64,000 nt of DNA from Myotis daubentonii (lineage: Eukaryota; Chordata; Mammalia; Chiroptera; Vespertilionidae), in contig NC_081846.1 in NCBI RefSeq assembly GCF_963259705.1, positions 91,524,641 to 91,588,640 on the forward strand. Reading direction: 5' to 3'. Under the pieces are notes generated by a model. It saw only the letters and a list, made by a program, of their open reading frames with translations. It searched no databases and had not been told where the DNA came from. Position numbers and translations under genes: made by a program. Position 1 is the first letter of the stretch. The number at the start of each line of letters is the position of its first letter. Positions 1 to 10,628 of this stretch are shown here, piece by piece.

Positions 1-1279
1 CCTGTGAAATGGAAAGATGATCACAATACCTGTAAACAAAATTATTACAAAAAGTTGGAGCCTCGGTATGTCCCTATGTTCATCGCTGGCCTTGTCTGCT
101 GAAAGCAATCCTCTTCTGATGATTTTTATTTCTTAACAGGGATGAAGAAAAGAAAGAATTGCCAGATCAATAACTGCCTACCAGGCACCTGGAAATGTGC
201 CAATTTGCTCAAGCAATGAAACTACATCTGGTACAACAGCTGCAATTGCAGTCAACACCTAGATAAGCCTACAATACTCCATTGTTATTCCCCGAGATCC
301 ATCTGCCTTCTGCAGAGACCAAATAAGAGAGTCGGATGACAATGTGGTGGGATTTTTTCAAGTCCTTAATGGTGTCATTAACTTTACATTCTCTTCAAGA
401 ATGTGGTACTTTGTTTAGGCTTACTAGTTTCCTGGGCAGTGGCAGTTCTAGTGGATTTCCCGTGGCCTTTCCACTTATAGTGGCCCTCGTTGCACAAGTC
501 AGGGAATCAACCTGAGGATTCTTCCAGCTGCTCAGTATGTCGATTCCTGTTATGCAACCTAGAGCTGGGGGAATAATCACAGGGTGGGTTTGGAGACCCA
601 CTGGAACCACACAGAAAAATGGAGCTGAGCTAAAACTCAACCTTTGTAAGTTTCTAGTCTGACTAGTGGAATGCAAGCTCTTATGATGAAAACTACCATT
701 TCTCCTAGAGACAGGATTTATGAATCCAGGAATCAAGAGGTGGACATGGAAGTGACATTACTCACTAGTACCTCTAGTGACTCAACAGCAAAATCATTGT
801 TTACTGTCTCTGTGATCTGATGCTCTGCTGGCTTAGAGGTCTTATCTCCAAAGAAGGAATATTACCACCAGGATACAACACAGTGATTCCACTGAACTGG
901 AAGTTCAGACTGCCTCCACGTCACTTTGGGTGCTTCATGCTTCCAGAGCAACAGGAAAAAAGGAACTTACAGTGTTGTCTGGGATGGTTGATTCTGAATG
1001 CCCAGGAGAAAATGGACTGTTTCTCCATAATGAAGTATATTTGGAGTACAGAAGATCCCTTAGGAGGTCTCTCAGTATAACTACGCCCTGTGATTAAAGT
1101 CAATGTAAAACTCAAATAATTCAACCCAGGCATAGCTACTAATTGCCTAGACCCTCCAGGAATAAAATTCTTCATCATCCCACCATATAAAGATCCATGA
1201 CTAGCTAAGGTACTTGCTGAGGTCAAGGGGAATACAGAGTAGGTAGTGAAAGAAGGTAGTTATAAATATCAGTTTCAAA
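1..1279 (+). pseudogene. ERVL pol 3' part with dUTPase remnant, broken
   Basis: Old endogenous retrovirus of the ERVL group, entering the window inside pol. From about 780 the sequence follows the dUTPase and terminal pol segment of mammalian ERVL. An open stretch at 820-1080 keeps the dUTPase-like IPLNWKFRLPP and DPLGGLSV patterns, and stops and frameshifts follow. ERVL elements characteristically carry dUTPase at the end of pol and lack env. The reading continues across the ERV1 insertion: joining 1279 to the bases after 5435 restores the pol end. The part before about 780 is assigned mainly by continuity. No functional product is expected. Confidence 0.65.
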
Positions 1280-1771
1280 TGTGCTGGGCTGCATATCTGG
1301 CGCTTTGGCCAGACGGGTCATGCTGTGTTGTCTGTTCCTAAAACACATAGATAGGAAGGTACTGACATCAGGCCAGGCCTTGAGATATGGTCTCATGGCC
1401 CCTTCCCAGCTCTCAGGCCTTCTTTCTCAGAAGGCCCGGAAGTCTCATTCCACATTTGGGGGACAAAGGACAGGAAAAAGTATAAATAAAGAGAGTTTCC
1501 TCCATATTGGGGGCCCAGAATTTGAAAGACACATTTTTCTCTGGGCCTAAAGAATTTAATAATAAATTGTAACTCTTGTAGTTGGTGCTACAGTTCAGCC
1601 TCTGCTTCGACAGGGTGCTGTAACTGTAGTCACTGGCCATGAAAGTCGGCACTGCAGTTCGGCCTCTGCTTCGGAAGGGTGCTGTAACTGTAGTCAGCTG
1701 GCCAGCTTAATAAAGGCTCTTACATTTAAATTCTGAGTCAGTGGTCTATCTCACTGAGTGAACCCATAACA
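1280..1771 (+). repeat. 5' LTR of class I endogenous retrovirus
   Basis: The LTR starts TG and ends CA, and its near-copy lies at 5008-5435. A TATA box (TATAAATA, 1481-1488) and an AATAAA poly(A) signal (1709-1714) mark promoter and transcript end. This copy is about 64 bp longer than the 3' LTR because a segment of about 50 bp plus a linker is duplicated (1588-1637 and 1653-1703). By hand count there are about 15 mismatches to the 3' LTR over the first ~310 bases. Flanks are CAAA on the left and CAAA after the 3' LTR, a 4-bp target duplication typical of gammaretrovirus-like elements. Confidence 0.9.
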
Positions 1772-1773
1772 TT

Positions 1774-1791
1774 TGGAGGCCCCAGCGAGAT
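1774..1791 (+). other. Primer binding site, tRNA-Thr type
   Basis: TGGAGGCCCCAGCGAGAT begins two bases after the LTR end, where a retroviral primer binding site belongs. Its reverse complement ends GCCTCCA and, from memory, matches the 3' end of a mammalian tRNA-Thr (TGT anticodon family) including the added CCA. The match was not searched. Confidence 0.75.
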
Positions 1792-2247
1792 CCCTGGCAG
1801 GGGTGAGAGGGACCCCTTATTTAGGGCAGGAGGCTCTTCCCCGGCAGGGGTGAGAGGGACCCCCTAGTTAAGGCAGGAGGCTCTCCCCCATTTATTGCTG
1901 GGCACACAGCGAGATATTCTACATCTCTGTGGGGAATGACTACCAAGGAGGCCTCCAGTCTCCATCCCGGGTTACAGGGAGGCAGAGGAGACTCCACCCA
2001 AAACTTTCAATTTGGAAACTGAGCCACCTGGACTCTCGAGAGAGGTAAGGAAGACCAGTCGTTAATCTGGAATTGAGATGTCCCACGGAAGGACCTATAC
2101 GGAGGGCTGGATGCAGCTGTACTCCTGTTCCTGACCCATGGCCACAATGGTGGCCAGGGTCCCTGGTTTGTGCAGCTTTAGGCTGCACCGGGTTTGTCTG
2201 ACTGGTGTTTGTTGACTTTGTTCTTTATTGTCTTTGTCTTTGTCAAA

Positions 2248-2316
2248 ATGGGTCAGGGTCAGTCGTCTTCATCAACCCCCTACCAGTTTGGCCCACTCCG
2301 AGTGAGAGGAGCTTGA
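2248..2316 (+). pseudogene. gag start, stopped after 22 codons
   Basis: An ATG opens a frame starting M-G-Q, the N-myristoylation-type start usual in gammaretroviral Gag, in the expected place downstream of the leader and splice donor. A TGA at 2314-2316 ends it after 22 codons and no clear matrix domain continues in other frames. It is a remnant only. Confidence 0.5.
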
Positions 2317-4589
2317 TCACCTCCCGGGAAGCCATAGAGCTCCCTTAGGCAATTAGTCATGAATTGGTAGAAGTCAAAAACTCAGACTGTCTAGTGTATG
2401 AATGTAAATGTGAGCGTCTGTATGAAGCAAAAGCTACTTTGTGCTGTCTGGCTATACACATGAGAGTAATTATTATCTCTTTATGCTGTTTATTTAAAGA
2501 TGGGGAAAATCCTGCTTTAAGGGGAAGACAGTAGAGAACTTTTAATTGCTTTTCCCTGAGGTATAATTTTGCTGTGTTAGGTTAAAATTTTAAAAGTCTA
2601 AGGTTAATTTAAAGGTATTACATTTTCTCATGGCTTGTGTAGGGTGAGGGGGAGGGACTGCTGGATTTTTATCATGTGGTCTTGAGACCTGTGACTGGCC
2701 TGCCCTTCCTGATAGATTTACAGTAGGTCTCTGTTGGGGACAGCATCTGCTCTGACTTGGGGAGGAAGAGAGCCAAAAACTGCTTCGGAGAGGGTGTGAG
2801 ATGGGGTAGTGGTGGTAGGATTCGCTAGATAGGGTCGTAGGCTCTCAGCCCGCTGAGATGGAGGAGCCCTGGGCTGGGGGACAGGAGGCTAGTCAGAGAA
2901 GTCAAAAGTGGTAAAAGAGGAGAAGGATTTGAGCCTCTGGGGCTTAGAGTAAAGAAGGAAAAATCTAGGAGGGAGAGAGCAGCTAAGGAAATGGTTAATG
3001 CAGAAAAGAGGGGAGCCGTCAGCAGGGAAAGCAGACCAGAAGTTTTGTTGATTTTTATTTATCTTAACTATGCTGGACTCAAGGCCACAAGCTGCTACTA
3101 AGCACAGTAAGTTTTTCTCTGCCCCGTTTTGTTCTCTTTAACCCTTCCAAGACTAAATTAGACTGATACAGTATACTTAAAATTGCATAAGGAAGGAAGC
3201 ACCTGCTCTTAGTAATCTAAGAAATACTGGCTGTAAAGGATTGAGGTTTCTAAGAATAAGGAATTACTGAATAGAAGGTCTGAGGCATGGTTATGCATTT
3301 TAAAGGACATAGAAAGAAGGTTTAAAGGCTAATTTGAAAGTATGAAATTTATAAAGGTTGTGTATGTGATACGAAGGAGAAATGTTGAAAGGAAATTAAT
3401 CAAATGCTACAGGCCAGTAAGCCAGAGAGAGTAAATAATTTACATTCTGCCTCCCTAAACATAGGGTAAATAGTTATGCCAAAATACTTAGGGGGGAATG
3501 ATGAAATAAATCTAACAGTTACTGTTTTGTTATAACTCTGGAGAGTCCATAAAAAGGACTGACAAGGAAAATCAGAATATCTTAAGGCAAGTCAGTGGCT
3601 TTTTCCCCTTATGTAATTCCTCCAAAATTTGGCAATGCTAAATAAATCATGGCAATACATTTCTTTGCATAAATTCAATAAGACCAGTTTTCAATAGTGA
3701 TTTTATTGACCAGAAGATTTGACTGGAGTATCATGTTTTAAAGAGCCCTGTCTGAGCTCTAAAGACTTGAAGCCAATAAGAGTGCCGTAGAGAAAGCCTG
3801 GTATCTTGCTTGGTAGCCCTGAACATAGCTGGTGCTGGAGCGTCAGGCCCATGCCCTACCATCACTGGCGGTTGGTCAGAGTAGAAGGGGAGCAAGGAAC
3901 CCCCACACACTCTGGGCCACGACAAGTAGGAGATCTACTGAGATGAGCCTTAAAGCAAGGACAATGGGCAGCAGATACTGCAGGCAGGCCTGATGGCAGC
4001 TAGATGTCTTGGCTTCCTGGCCCTATGGGCCACATTAAGATTCAATCATGAAATTCCAGCAAAAGTAGTCAGTTACCATTCTTGTTGTGTTTATGCAAAC
4101 AATCAGGACAAACTGAATACAGTAAATAAATTAGTATTTTAATAAACAAAGGGATAATTTTAAGGAGAAAAACTATCAATAGAGGTTATTAAAACTAAAA
4201 TGCTTTCTTTCCCTCCCACCAGACCATTTGTTACAGTTTGTCTTTGCCAGGTCACAAGCCCACCTCCTTCTGTGCCCAGGCCTCATCGCCCCTCTGACAG
4301 ACAGCAAGGATCTCTTGGCTCTGAGAGAAACTTCTGACCCTCCTCAGCACAAAGCAGTTACAGAAGAAAATTCAACGCCCATTTTCCCTGAAAGAATTCA
4401 GAGCCAGGATCCTTGAGGTAATATAGGAGGCAGTTAGACAGACATGAGCAGAGCAAGGACGATGGGCCAACTGGCACTGACTCCCCAGAAGCAGGAGGGA
4501 ACTAGGCTGCAGACGAAGCAGCCCGGGAGGCTGCCCTAAAACCAGTGGGGCCTTTACAGATTCTCACTAGAAAAGCTGAAATCCACAAC

Positions 4590-4903
4590 TAATCTTTACT
4601 CAAGTTCTTTCAGGCTTTAGTCTACCCAGAAAGCAGACCAGAAGCACATCCGAGATGCTCTGCCTGTATCCGGTTCATCCCTTCCAACCTGGTGACTCTG
4701 TTTGGGTAAAGAAATTTGCCACCCAAGGACTGACTCCTGCCTGGAAAGGACCACCCCCACGGCAGTCAAGGTCGACGGGATCCCGACATGGCTTTATCAC
4801 ACCCAGCTTAAGACAGCCCAGGCAAAATAGAGAGTCCAGGACTCTTCGGACCTTCTGAAGATTACTCCTGGCTTTTATCTTATAAACAGGCCCACTGACT
4901 TTA
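4590..4903 (+). pseudogene. ERV1 integrase C-terminal domain remnant
   Basis: The open stretch 4655-4858 contains HPFQPGDSVWVKK followed by an L-x-P-x-WKGP pattern. This is the SH3-like C-terminal integrase module of gammaretroviruses (G-D-x-V-W-V and P-x-WKGP). The frame shifts just after WKGP, and the next residues of the domain (V-D-G and H-x-x-x-L-K type) are readable only in another frame. The domain lies about 100 bp upstream of the 3' LTR, so an env gene is missing. No polypurine tract is clear apart from a weak TGGGGAA before the LTR. Confidence 0.75.
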
Positions 4904-5007
4904 TTCGGCAAAGAATTAATTCTTCTCAGGGGTCAATATAACTCCCTCCCCAACAATAACCCAAAAGAGTCAATGATTTGGCTCATGTACATAAAACCAG
5001 TGGGGAA

Positions 5008-5435
5008 TGTGCTAGGCTGCATATCTGGCGCTTTGGCCAGACGGGTCATGCTGTGCTGTCTGTTCCTAAAATACATAGATAGGAAGGTACTGACATCAGG
5101 CCAGGCCTTGAGATATGGTCTCATGGCCCCTTCCCAGCACGCAGGCCTTCTTTCTCAGAAGGCCTGGAAGTCTCATTCCAAATTTTGGAGACAAAGGACT
5201 GGAAAAAGTATAAATAAAGAGAGTTTCCTCCATATTGGGGGCCCAGAATTTGAAAGACACATTTTTCTCTGGGCCTAAAGAATTTGATAATAAAATGTAA
5301 CTCCTGTAGTTGGCGCTGCAGTTCAGCCTCTGCTTCAGCAGGGTGCTGTAACTGTAGTCAGATGGCCAGCTTAATAAAGACTCTTAAATTTAAATTCTGA
5401 GTCAGTGGTCTATCTCGCTGAGTGAAGCCATAACA
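5008..5435 (+). repeat. 3' LTR of class I endogenous retrovirus
   Basis: Near-copy of the LTR at 1280-1771 with TG and CA ends, a TATA box at 5209-5216 and AATAAA at 5373-5378. It holds only one copy of the segment duplicated in the 5' LTR. It is followed by CAAA, the repeated target site, and then by the continuation of the ERVL host element. Confidence 0.9.
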
Positions 5436-5803
5436 CAAACATGTGACCAACTACAGAAATAAGGACTATAATTTTTATAAGAATTTCTTTATTGTTATAT
5501 TATCAATATGCGTGTGCATAAATATTCTCGCTTGAGTAATAGAAGGTGTATTAACTTTATATTGAAGTATTTTAAGTATTGTTGTCTTTTCATTATAGCA
5601 GTTAAGTTATAGGATTTCAAACAGAAAAGTAAACATCACCAATGGGGTTTGCATCCTATTCTTGAAAAATAGCTTGGGCATTTTTTTAAACAATAGTTGG
5701 ATCTTGTTAGGCTGCTGTATGACCTTGTTATAGTCTTTATTTGGAGATTAAGTATGAGTTAAGGAGATACTTGTAGGTGTCAGTTTGACAAGGGGTAGAC
5801 TTA
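5436..5803 (+). pseudogene. ERVL pol terminus and post-pol region
   Basis: Immediately after the ERV1 target duplication the text resumes the ERVL pol end (a decayed D-Q-L-Q-K tail) and runs on as AT-rich post-pol sequence up to the LTR. This shows that the provirus at 1280-5435 landed inside the ERVL. Confidence 0.6.
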
Positions 5804-6269
5804 TGATGATTAATTTTATGTCAATTTTGCTAGGCCATTGTGCCAAGTTATGTGATTAAACAGTATTCTGGTTGTTTCTGTGAGAGTATTTTTAGATGAG
5901 ATTAACATTTAAATAGATAAACTTTGAATAAAGCAGATTGACCTTCATAACATTGGCAGGCCTTATCCAATCAGTTGACAGCATGAATAGAACCAAAGAC
6001 ACGAACAGACAAAAAATGACCTTCCACCAGCGAGAGGGAATTATGTTGCAGAGTCTTCAGACTTGAACTGAAACACCAGCCTCTAGCCTGGCAGCTTTCT
6101 AACTTGAACTACAACACTGTCTCTTTCCTGGGTCTTCAGCCTGATGGCTTTGAACGTGATCTACAGCACCAGTTCTTCTCTGGATCTCCTGCCAGTGCAA
6201 GCTAGCATTTTGGATTTGCCAGCCTCCATAATTGCATAAGCCTATAGAAGTGCGTGCACACATGCAAAC

Positions 6270-6304
<35 letters not shown>

Positions 6305-6308
6305 CACA

Positions 6309-6359
<51 letters not shown>

Positions 6360-6396
6360 ACTGGTTCTGTTTCTCTAGGGAATCCTGACTAATAAA
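5804..6396 (+). repeat. MLT2-like LTR (3' LTR of the ERVL)
   Basis: Starts TGATGATTAATTTTATG and ends in the CTGTTTCTCT...CCTGACTAATA tail familiar from MLT2-type ERVL LTRs in eutherians. Diagnostic internal words include TGAGATTAACATTTAAAT, the AAAGCAGATT block and CTTATCCAATCAGTTGA. A (CA)n tract has expanded in its 3' part. It follows the ERVL pol remnant in the same orientation, as a 3' LTR should. Confidence 0.7.
6262..6358 (+). repeat. (CA)n microsatellite
   Basis: About 95 bases of CA dinucleotide with few interruptions inside the MLT2-like LTR. It produces meaningless Val/Cys-rich frames on the reverse strand. Confidence 0.97.
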
Positions 6397-6676
6397 GAAA
6401 TTATGACAATCTGGGGTTATCTCAAAAAGCTCCTAAAGAAGGCATTATATGCATTAAATTTTAAAGTTGACAGGATAACATAAGACTCTCCTTTGAAGAG
6501 ATACTTAAATAATACATCATTAATTGATTCAAAATTTTTATTGAATGTTTGGTTACAGAAAAAAAAATCAAATCACTTTAGGTTATTATAATGTGTGAAT
6601 GTTGAGAAAATGATAACTACTGAGAAAGGGTCTTGGTGGATAACTTAGTTCAAATTCGTAAACAGTACAGAGAGGC
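6397..6676. other. Unassigned interval
   Basis: AT-rich intergenic sequence. I recognise no element or gene. Confidence 0.6.
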
Positions 6677-7455
6677 TGTTACTGAACAAGGGCCTCTCAC
6701 ACAAACTGCCTCTGGGAGAAGTCTGCACTGAGCTGCCTGCCTCCTCCATGGAACTGCCTGCCTGCAAGATGCTGCAAGATGCCTGCCTGCAAGATGCTAC
6801 CAGAGGAGCAACCCTTATAAAATAGTTAGTTCCTTGAATAGTATTTCAACCTGTAGGATTGAGGCTTTCCTCATCCAATTGGAGCTATGCCGCTATATAG
6901 CCCCATTATCATCTTTAACCAATCAGAGAAGTTCCATTGTGACCAATCAGGACAGGGGGTTTTGAATCAATCAAATGGCAAGGATTTGGAGTCCTTACTT
7001 TCACGAGAATGGACTAATCAGGGGCTGCTAGCAGGGGCTTCTGTCTATATGTCAGCTATCCTCTGGCTACACTTTCCCTTTCCACCAAAGACTGAAGACT
7101 GCATTTCCCCTGCTGGAGCTAAAACAGTGAAGATTGAAACAGAAGGATGTCTTCCCAGTGCAGGAGCACAGTGAAACAGACTGGACAACAGCCTGGGTGG
7201 GAGTAGGAGGAGCAGACTGCACAGAGCAGAGCTGGATAGCCAGAGAGCCGCCTGGTCCCAGGGCCACCAGTAAGTAATGCTTCTCCACGGCTATGCTGCT
7301 TCATTCATAAGCTGTAGGCATTGAGCTGTGCCACAGCTGTGCTGTTTCCACAGTTGAGTTCTTTGTACTAGTCTGCTGTCTCCACCTAACCCCAAGTTGG
7401 GGATGCCTATTGCTATTGAATTTGTGCCAACAACCATTGGTTGGCAAATGTTACA
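6677..7455 (+). repeat. Candidate LTR-like or promoter-like block
   Basis: The block runs from TGTTACTGAA to AATGTTACA, so its ends are a TG...CA pair with related terminal words. It contains two CCAATCAG boxes (6919-6955), a further ACTAATCAGG, and a GC-rich 3' part. The pattern suggests an LTR, but no target duplication or second copy is visible. It could equally be old non-repetitive sequence. Confidence 0.3.
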
Positions 7456-7660
7456 GATACTTACTACATTTTAGCCCCTTATGAAGTAAATTATATATGC
7501 TCATTTCATTAATTTAATTGTGGTGGTAACACCTGATGGGTTTCCTATGGCCCTCATTTAGGAATAATGAAAAAACTTGATCTTTTGTCATTATTCTAGA
7601 CAATGCTTACCATCTTTACTAATTCAAGTGTTCTGTTCATTGAGATGATGCTAAAACCTA
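7456..7660. other. Unassigned interval
   Basis: AT-rich sequence with no recognisable feature. Confidence 0.5.
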
Positions 7661-8851
7661 TCTACACTAATAAAAGAGAAAAATGGTAATTGGCGTACGA
7701 CGATACCCTTTTCATTGGCTAATCAGGGCTGTATGCAAATTAACTGCCAACTATGATTGGCAGTTAACTGCCAACAAGATGGTGGTTAATTTGCATATGT
7801 AGGCACAATGCAGGGAGGCAAAAGGGAAAGCAGGAAGAAGCCCCCTGCTACTGACAGTGATCAGAAACCCAGGGGGGAGCTAAGAGCTGGGGGGCAGGGC
7901 AAAGGCGGCCCTGGGGCCGCCTTTGCCCTGCCCCCCAGCCATGATCGGAGAATCAGGTGCCTTTGCCGCCCTGGCCAGTGATAGCAGGAAGTAGGGGTGG
8001 AGCCAGCGATGGGAGCTGGACACGGTCGAAGCTGGCAGTCCCAGGAGCTAGGGGTCCCTTGCCTGGGCCTAAAGCGGAGCCCACGATCGCGGGGTCGCTG
8101 CAGCTGCGGGTCCCCGCTGCCCGAGCCGGACGCCTCAGCCAGAGGCGTTAGGCCTGGTAAGGGGCGGAGCCTGCAACTGCGGTGAGCTGGGGGTCCCCTG
8201 CCCAGGCCTGACACCTCTGCCGGATGCCTCAGGCCTGGTCAAGGGGCCGATCCGGTGATTGGTGATCGGAGGGTGATGAGGGTCAACTACTCTGGCCGAG
8301 GCATCAGGCCTGGGCGGGGGGCTGAGCCGGGGATTGGGGGGATATGATGGTCCCCTTGCCCAGGCCTGAAGCTTGGGTCAGAGGCGTCAGGCTTGGGCAG
8401 GGGGTGGAGCAAGTGATCAGAGGGAGATGGGGGTCCCCTGCCCAGGCATGATTCCTGGGCCAGAGGCCTCAGGCCTGGGCGGGGGCCAGAGCCAGTGATC
8501 CGGGGGAGATGGGGGTCCCCTGTCCAAGCCTGACACCTCTGGCGGAGGCGTCAGGCCTGGGCAAGGGTCCGATCAGGTGATCAGAGGGTGATGGGGGTCT
8601 ACGCCTCTGGACGAGGCATCAGGCCTGGGCTGGGGGCAGAACCAGTGATGGGGGGAAATGACGGTCCCCTGCCCAGGCCTGACGCCTCTGTCAGAGGCGT
8701 CAGGCCTGGGCAAGGGGCCGATCCTGCTATTGGAGGGTGATGGGGGTCAACGCCTGAGGGCTCCCAGTATGTGAGAGTGGGCCGGCTGGGCTGAGGGACA
8801 CTCCCCCCCCCCCCATACCCAGTGCACGAATTTCGTGCACCGGGCCCCTAG
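7661..8851 (+). mobile_element. Helitron (HeliBat-type, non-autonomous)
   Basis: Starts TCTACACTAATAAAAG and ends at CTAG (8848-8851) just behind the hairpin GTGCACGAATTTCGTGCAC. The neighbouring bases are A on the left and T on the right, the A^T insertion rule of Helitrons. No Rep/helicase is encoded. The interior is GC-rich and dominated by a minisatellite. ORFs on both strands here are chance frames. Confidence 0.92.
8200..8785 (+). repeat. GC-rich minisatellite inside Helitron
   Basis: Roughly seven diverged units of about 80-90 bp share the words GTGATGGGGGTC and AGGCGTCAGGCCTGGG. Each carries an inverted-repeat core. The clearest, 8672-8710, has two 19-bp complementary arms separated by one base (CCCAGGCCTGACGCCTCTG, T, then its reverse complement). 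Confidence 0.85.
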
Positions 8852-9005
8852 TCTATAATAAAAAAGCGTAATATGCTAATTAGACCATACAGCTGAAAGA
8901 CCTTATGGATCTCCTTCTGGACGAGCCACGGGAGCCGAGGCAGAGGCAGAGGCATCAGGGGCGATCAGGCAGGCAGGCAGAGTGGTTAAGTGTTATCAGG
9001 CAGGC
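8852..9005 (+). mobile_element. Helitron 5' fragment in tandem with previous copy
   Basis: TCTATAATAAAAAAGCG follows directly after the CTAG of the upstream Helitron, so a second element starts head-to-tail with no spacer. The text loses Helitron character near 9005 and no 3' hairpin/CTAG is found. Confidence 0.75.
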
Positions 9006-10559
9006 ATGACTTTCAAGAAGCAGGTGACAAATACAGATTAGAAATATGAGTTAGTGGAGGTGGGAGACGGGGAGCAGAAGCTGCTGAGAGCCTTCACACC
9101 CAAGGCAGGTCTGAAAACTGTGTGAGGAGGAAAGGAAGGAGGACTGGGAGAAAGCATCTGGAGCTGCAGCATATTCCAAGAAAGTTAGTCAAGTGAATGG
9201 AGAGCCACAGCTTCCTCCTGAGCAAGTGTTGTGTGACCTCAAATGAGTCTGCATGAGGAACCACGCTGCTCAGTCCCTGATCAGGGAGCCTGTCACAAAG
9301 GGGACTCCATGTGAACTTGGTGGCAGCTGCGAGAGCTGTCAGGTGACTGTGCTCCCCACAACTGAGCAGCGAGCAGCCCATTTTCATGGCCACCACAACG
9401 CTCTAGGTTTAAGCACTTGATTCATACCACAGGCTTGTTTCTCGACATCTCCACATTTATCCAACATCTGCTCAAATCAATCTTTCCCTTCCCCTTGCAC
9501 ACTTGGATTCCCTCCCCCCCTTCTTTTCTCCTTCTCATTTTTTTTTGTTTTGTTAATTTCTGAGAGTTTTGAATTATATAGTTTTCAGAAAGAATACATT
9601 TTCTGAGTATACTTATTTTGAAATGACTTTATTATTGATGGTATATCTAATGATTAAAAATGGCAAATAATAACTGCAAAAATTTCTCAGTAATTGAAAG
9701 TAAAATTATTACTCCTTTTCTGAGGTGTCATAATTTCGCATTGGTCTTTACCTTTCCGTATTGATCTTACCTACCTGTTTGACCCTACCACTCATGCCCT
9801 CGTCTCCATTCCGGACCCTATGCAACTGGGGAAAGAGCACAAGCATTGCTCATGTCCACATAGCTCCGGAGCATCCAAACATACTCATCTTATTCATAAG
9901 GAAGCAATATAAAGAAGTTCCATCCTGTAGAAACCCAGTAGGTAAATCTTTATTCTCACACATGGACACTTGGGATATATGATAGTGTTATAGTGTATCC
10001 AATCAACTTGCCACTTTCACTCCAATTGTTACTAAATTTAAATTACTTTTGTTTTTGCATTATTTCTTGCTGGCCCTACTAATGCATACCTCTTCTCCAC
10101 TGAGATACTTTATTGAGCATCCTGTTTGGATTTGCTAGCTGGGGTTGATTAATTACCTCTGCCAGGACATAACCTTTGTTTATGTTTCTTTTGTTGCTTC
10201 TATTTTTTCTTCTGCCTCCAACTTCAGGTAGGAAATACTGTTATCCTGCAATGGCCTCTCACCACCCACCTCACACACATGCTCCTTATTCCACTCTGGC
10301 TCCACTGAATGGACAGTTAGGAAGGATCTGTTACACTCTGTCTGATGAGGTTAATGAGATGCCCAACCACACTATGCTGCCATAGTGGAGATCATGGATT
10401 TTCAGTCCTATGGACCACAGTTTAAATACTGCCTTTTATTAATTTGATGTATAAATTCTAAGAAAGTACTAATGTATTTAAAACACTAACAAAATGGTAA
10501 AATAGAATATCAAACTCAGCGGTTAACTATGTGAATGAAATTTACATATATTGGAGACC

Positions 10560-10566
<7 letters not shown>
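9006..10566. other. Unassigned interval
   Basis: Mixed-composition sequence. Short frames (for example 9094-9396 reverse and 9761-9982 forward) show no domain, splice context or family resemblance that I recognise. Confidence 0.5.

Positions 10567-10626
<60 letters not shown>
10567..10626. repeat. (TA)n microsatellite
   Basis: About 60 bases of uninterrupted TA dinucleotide. Confidence 0.97.

Positions 10627-10628
<2 letters not shown>

Larger units (their letters stand above)
1772..5007 (+). pseudogene. Class I ERV internal region, heavily deleted
   Basis: About 3.2 kb lies between the two LTRs, much shorter than a full gammaretroviral interior. The leader (1793-1890) carries a duplicated ~50-bp GAGAGGGACCCC-containing unit. 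A candidate splice donor (AGGTAAGG, GT near 2045) precedes a gag start. An integrase C-terminal remnant lies near 4590-4903. The stretch 2370-4200 gives no recognisable retroviral protein, and no env is visible. The element is defective. Confidence 0.75.

Noticed and set aside
6099..6356. Val/Cys-rich reverse frame
   Set aside because: Translation of the (CA)n microsatellite, not a protein gene.
8200..8785. CRISPR-like regular repeats
   Set aside because: Units are contiguous diverged minisatellite repeats without unique spacers, in a mammalian Helitron.
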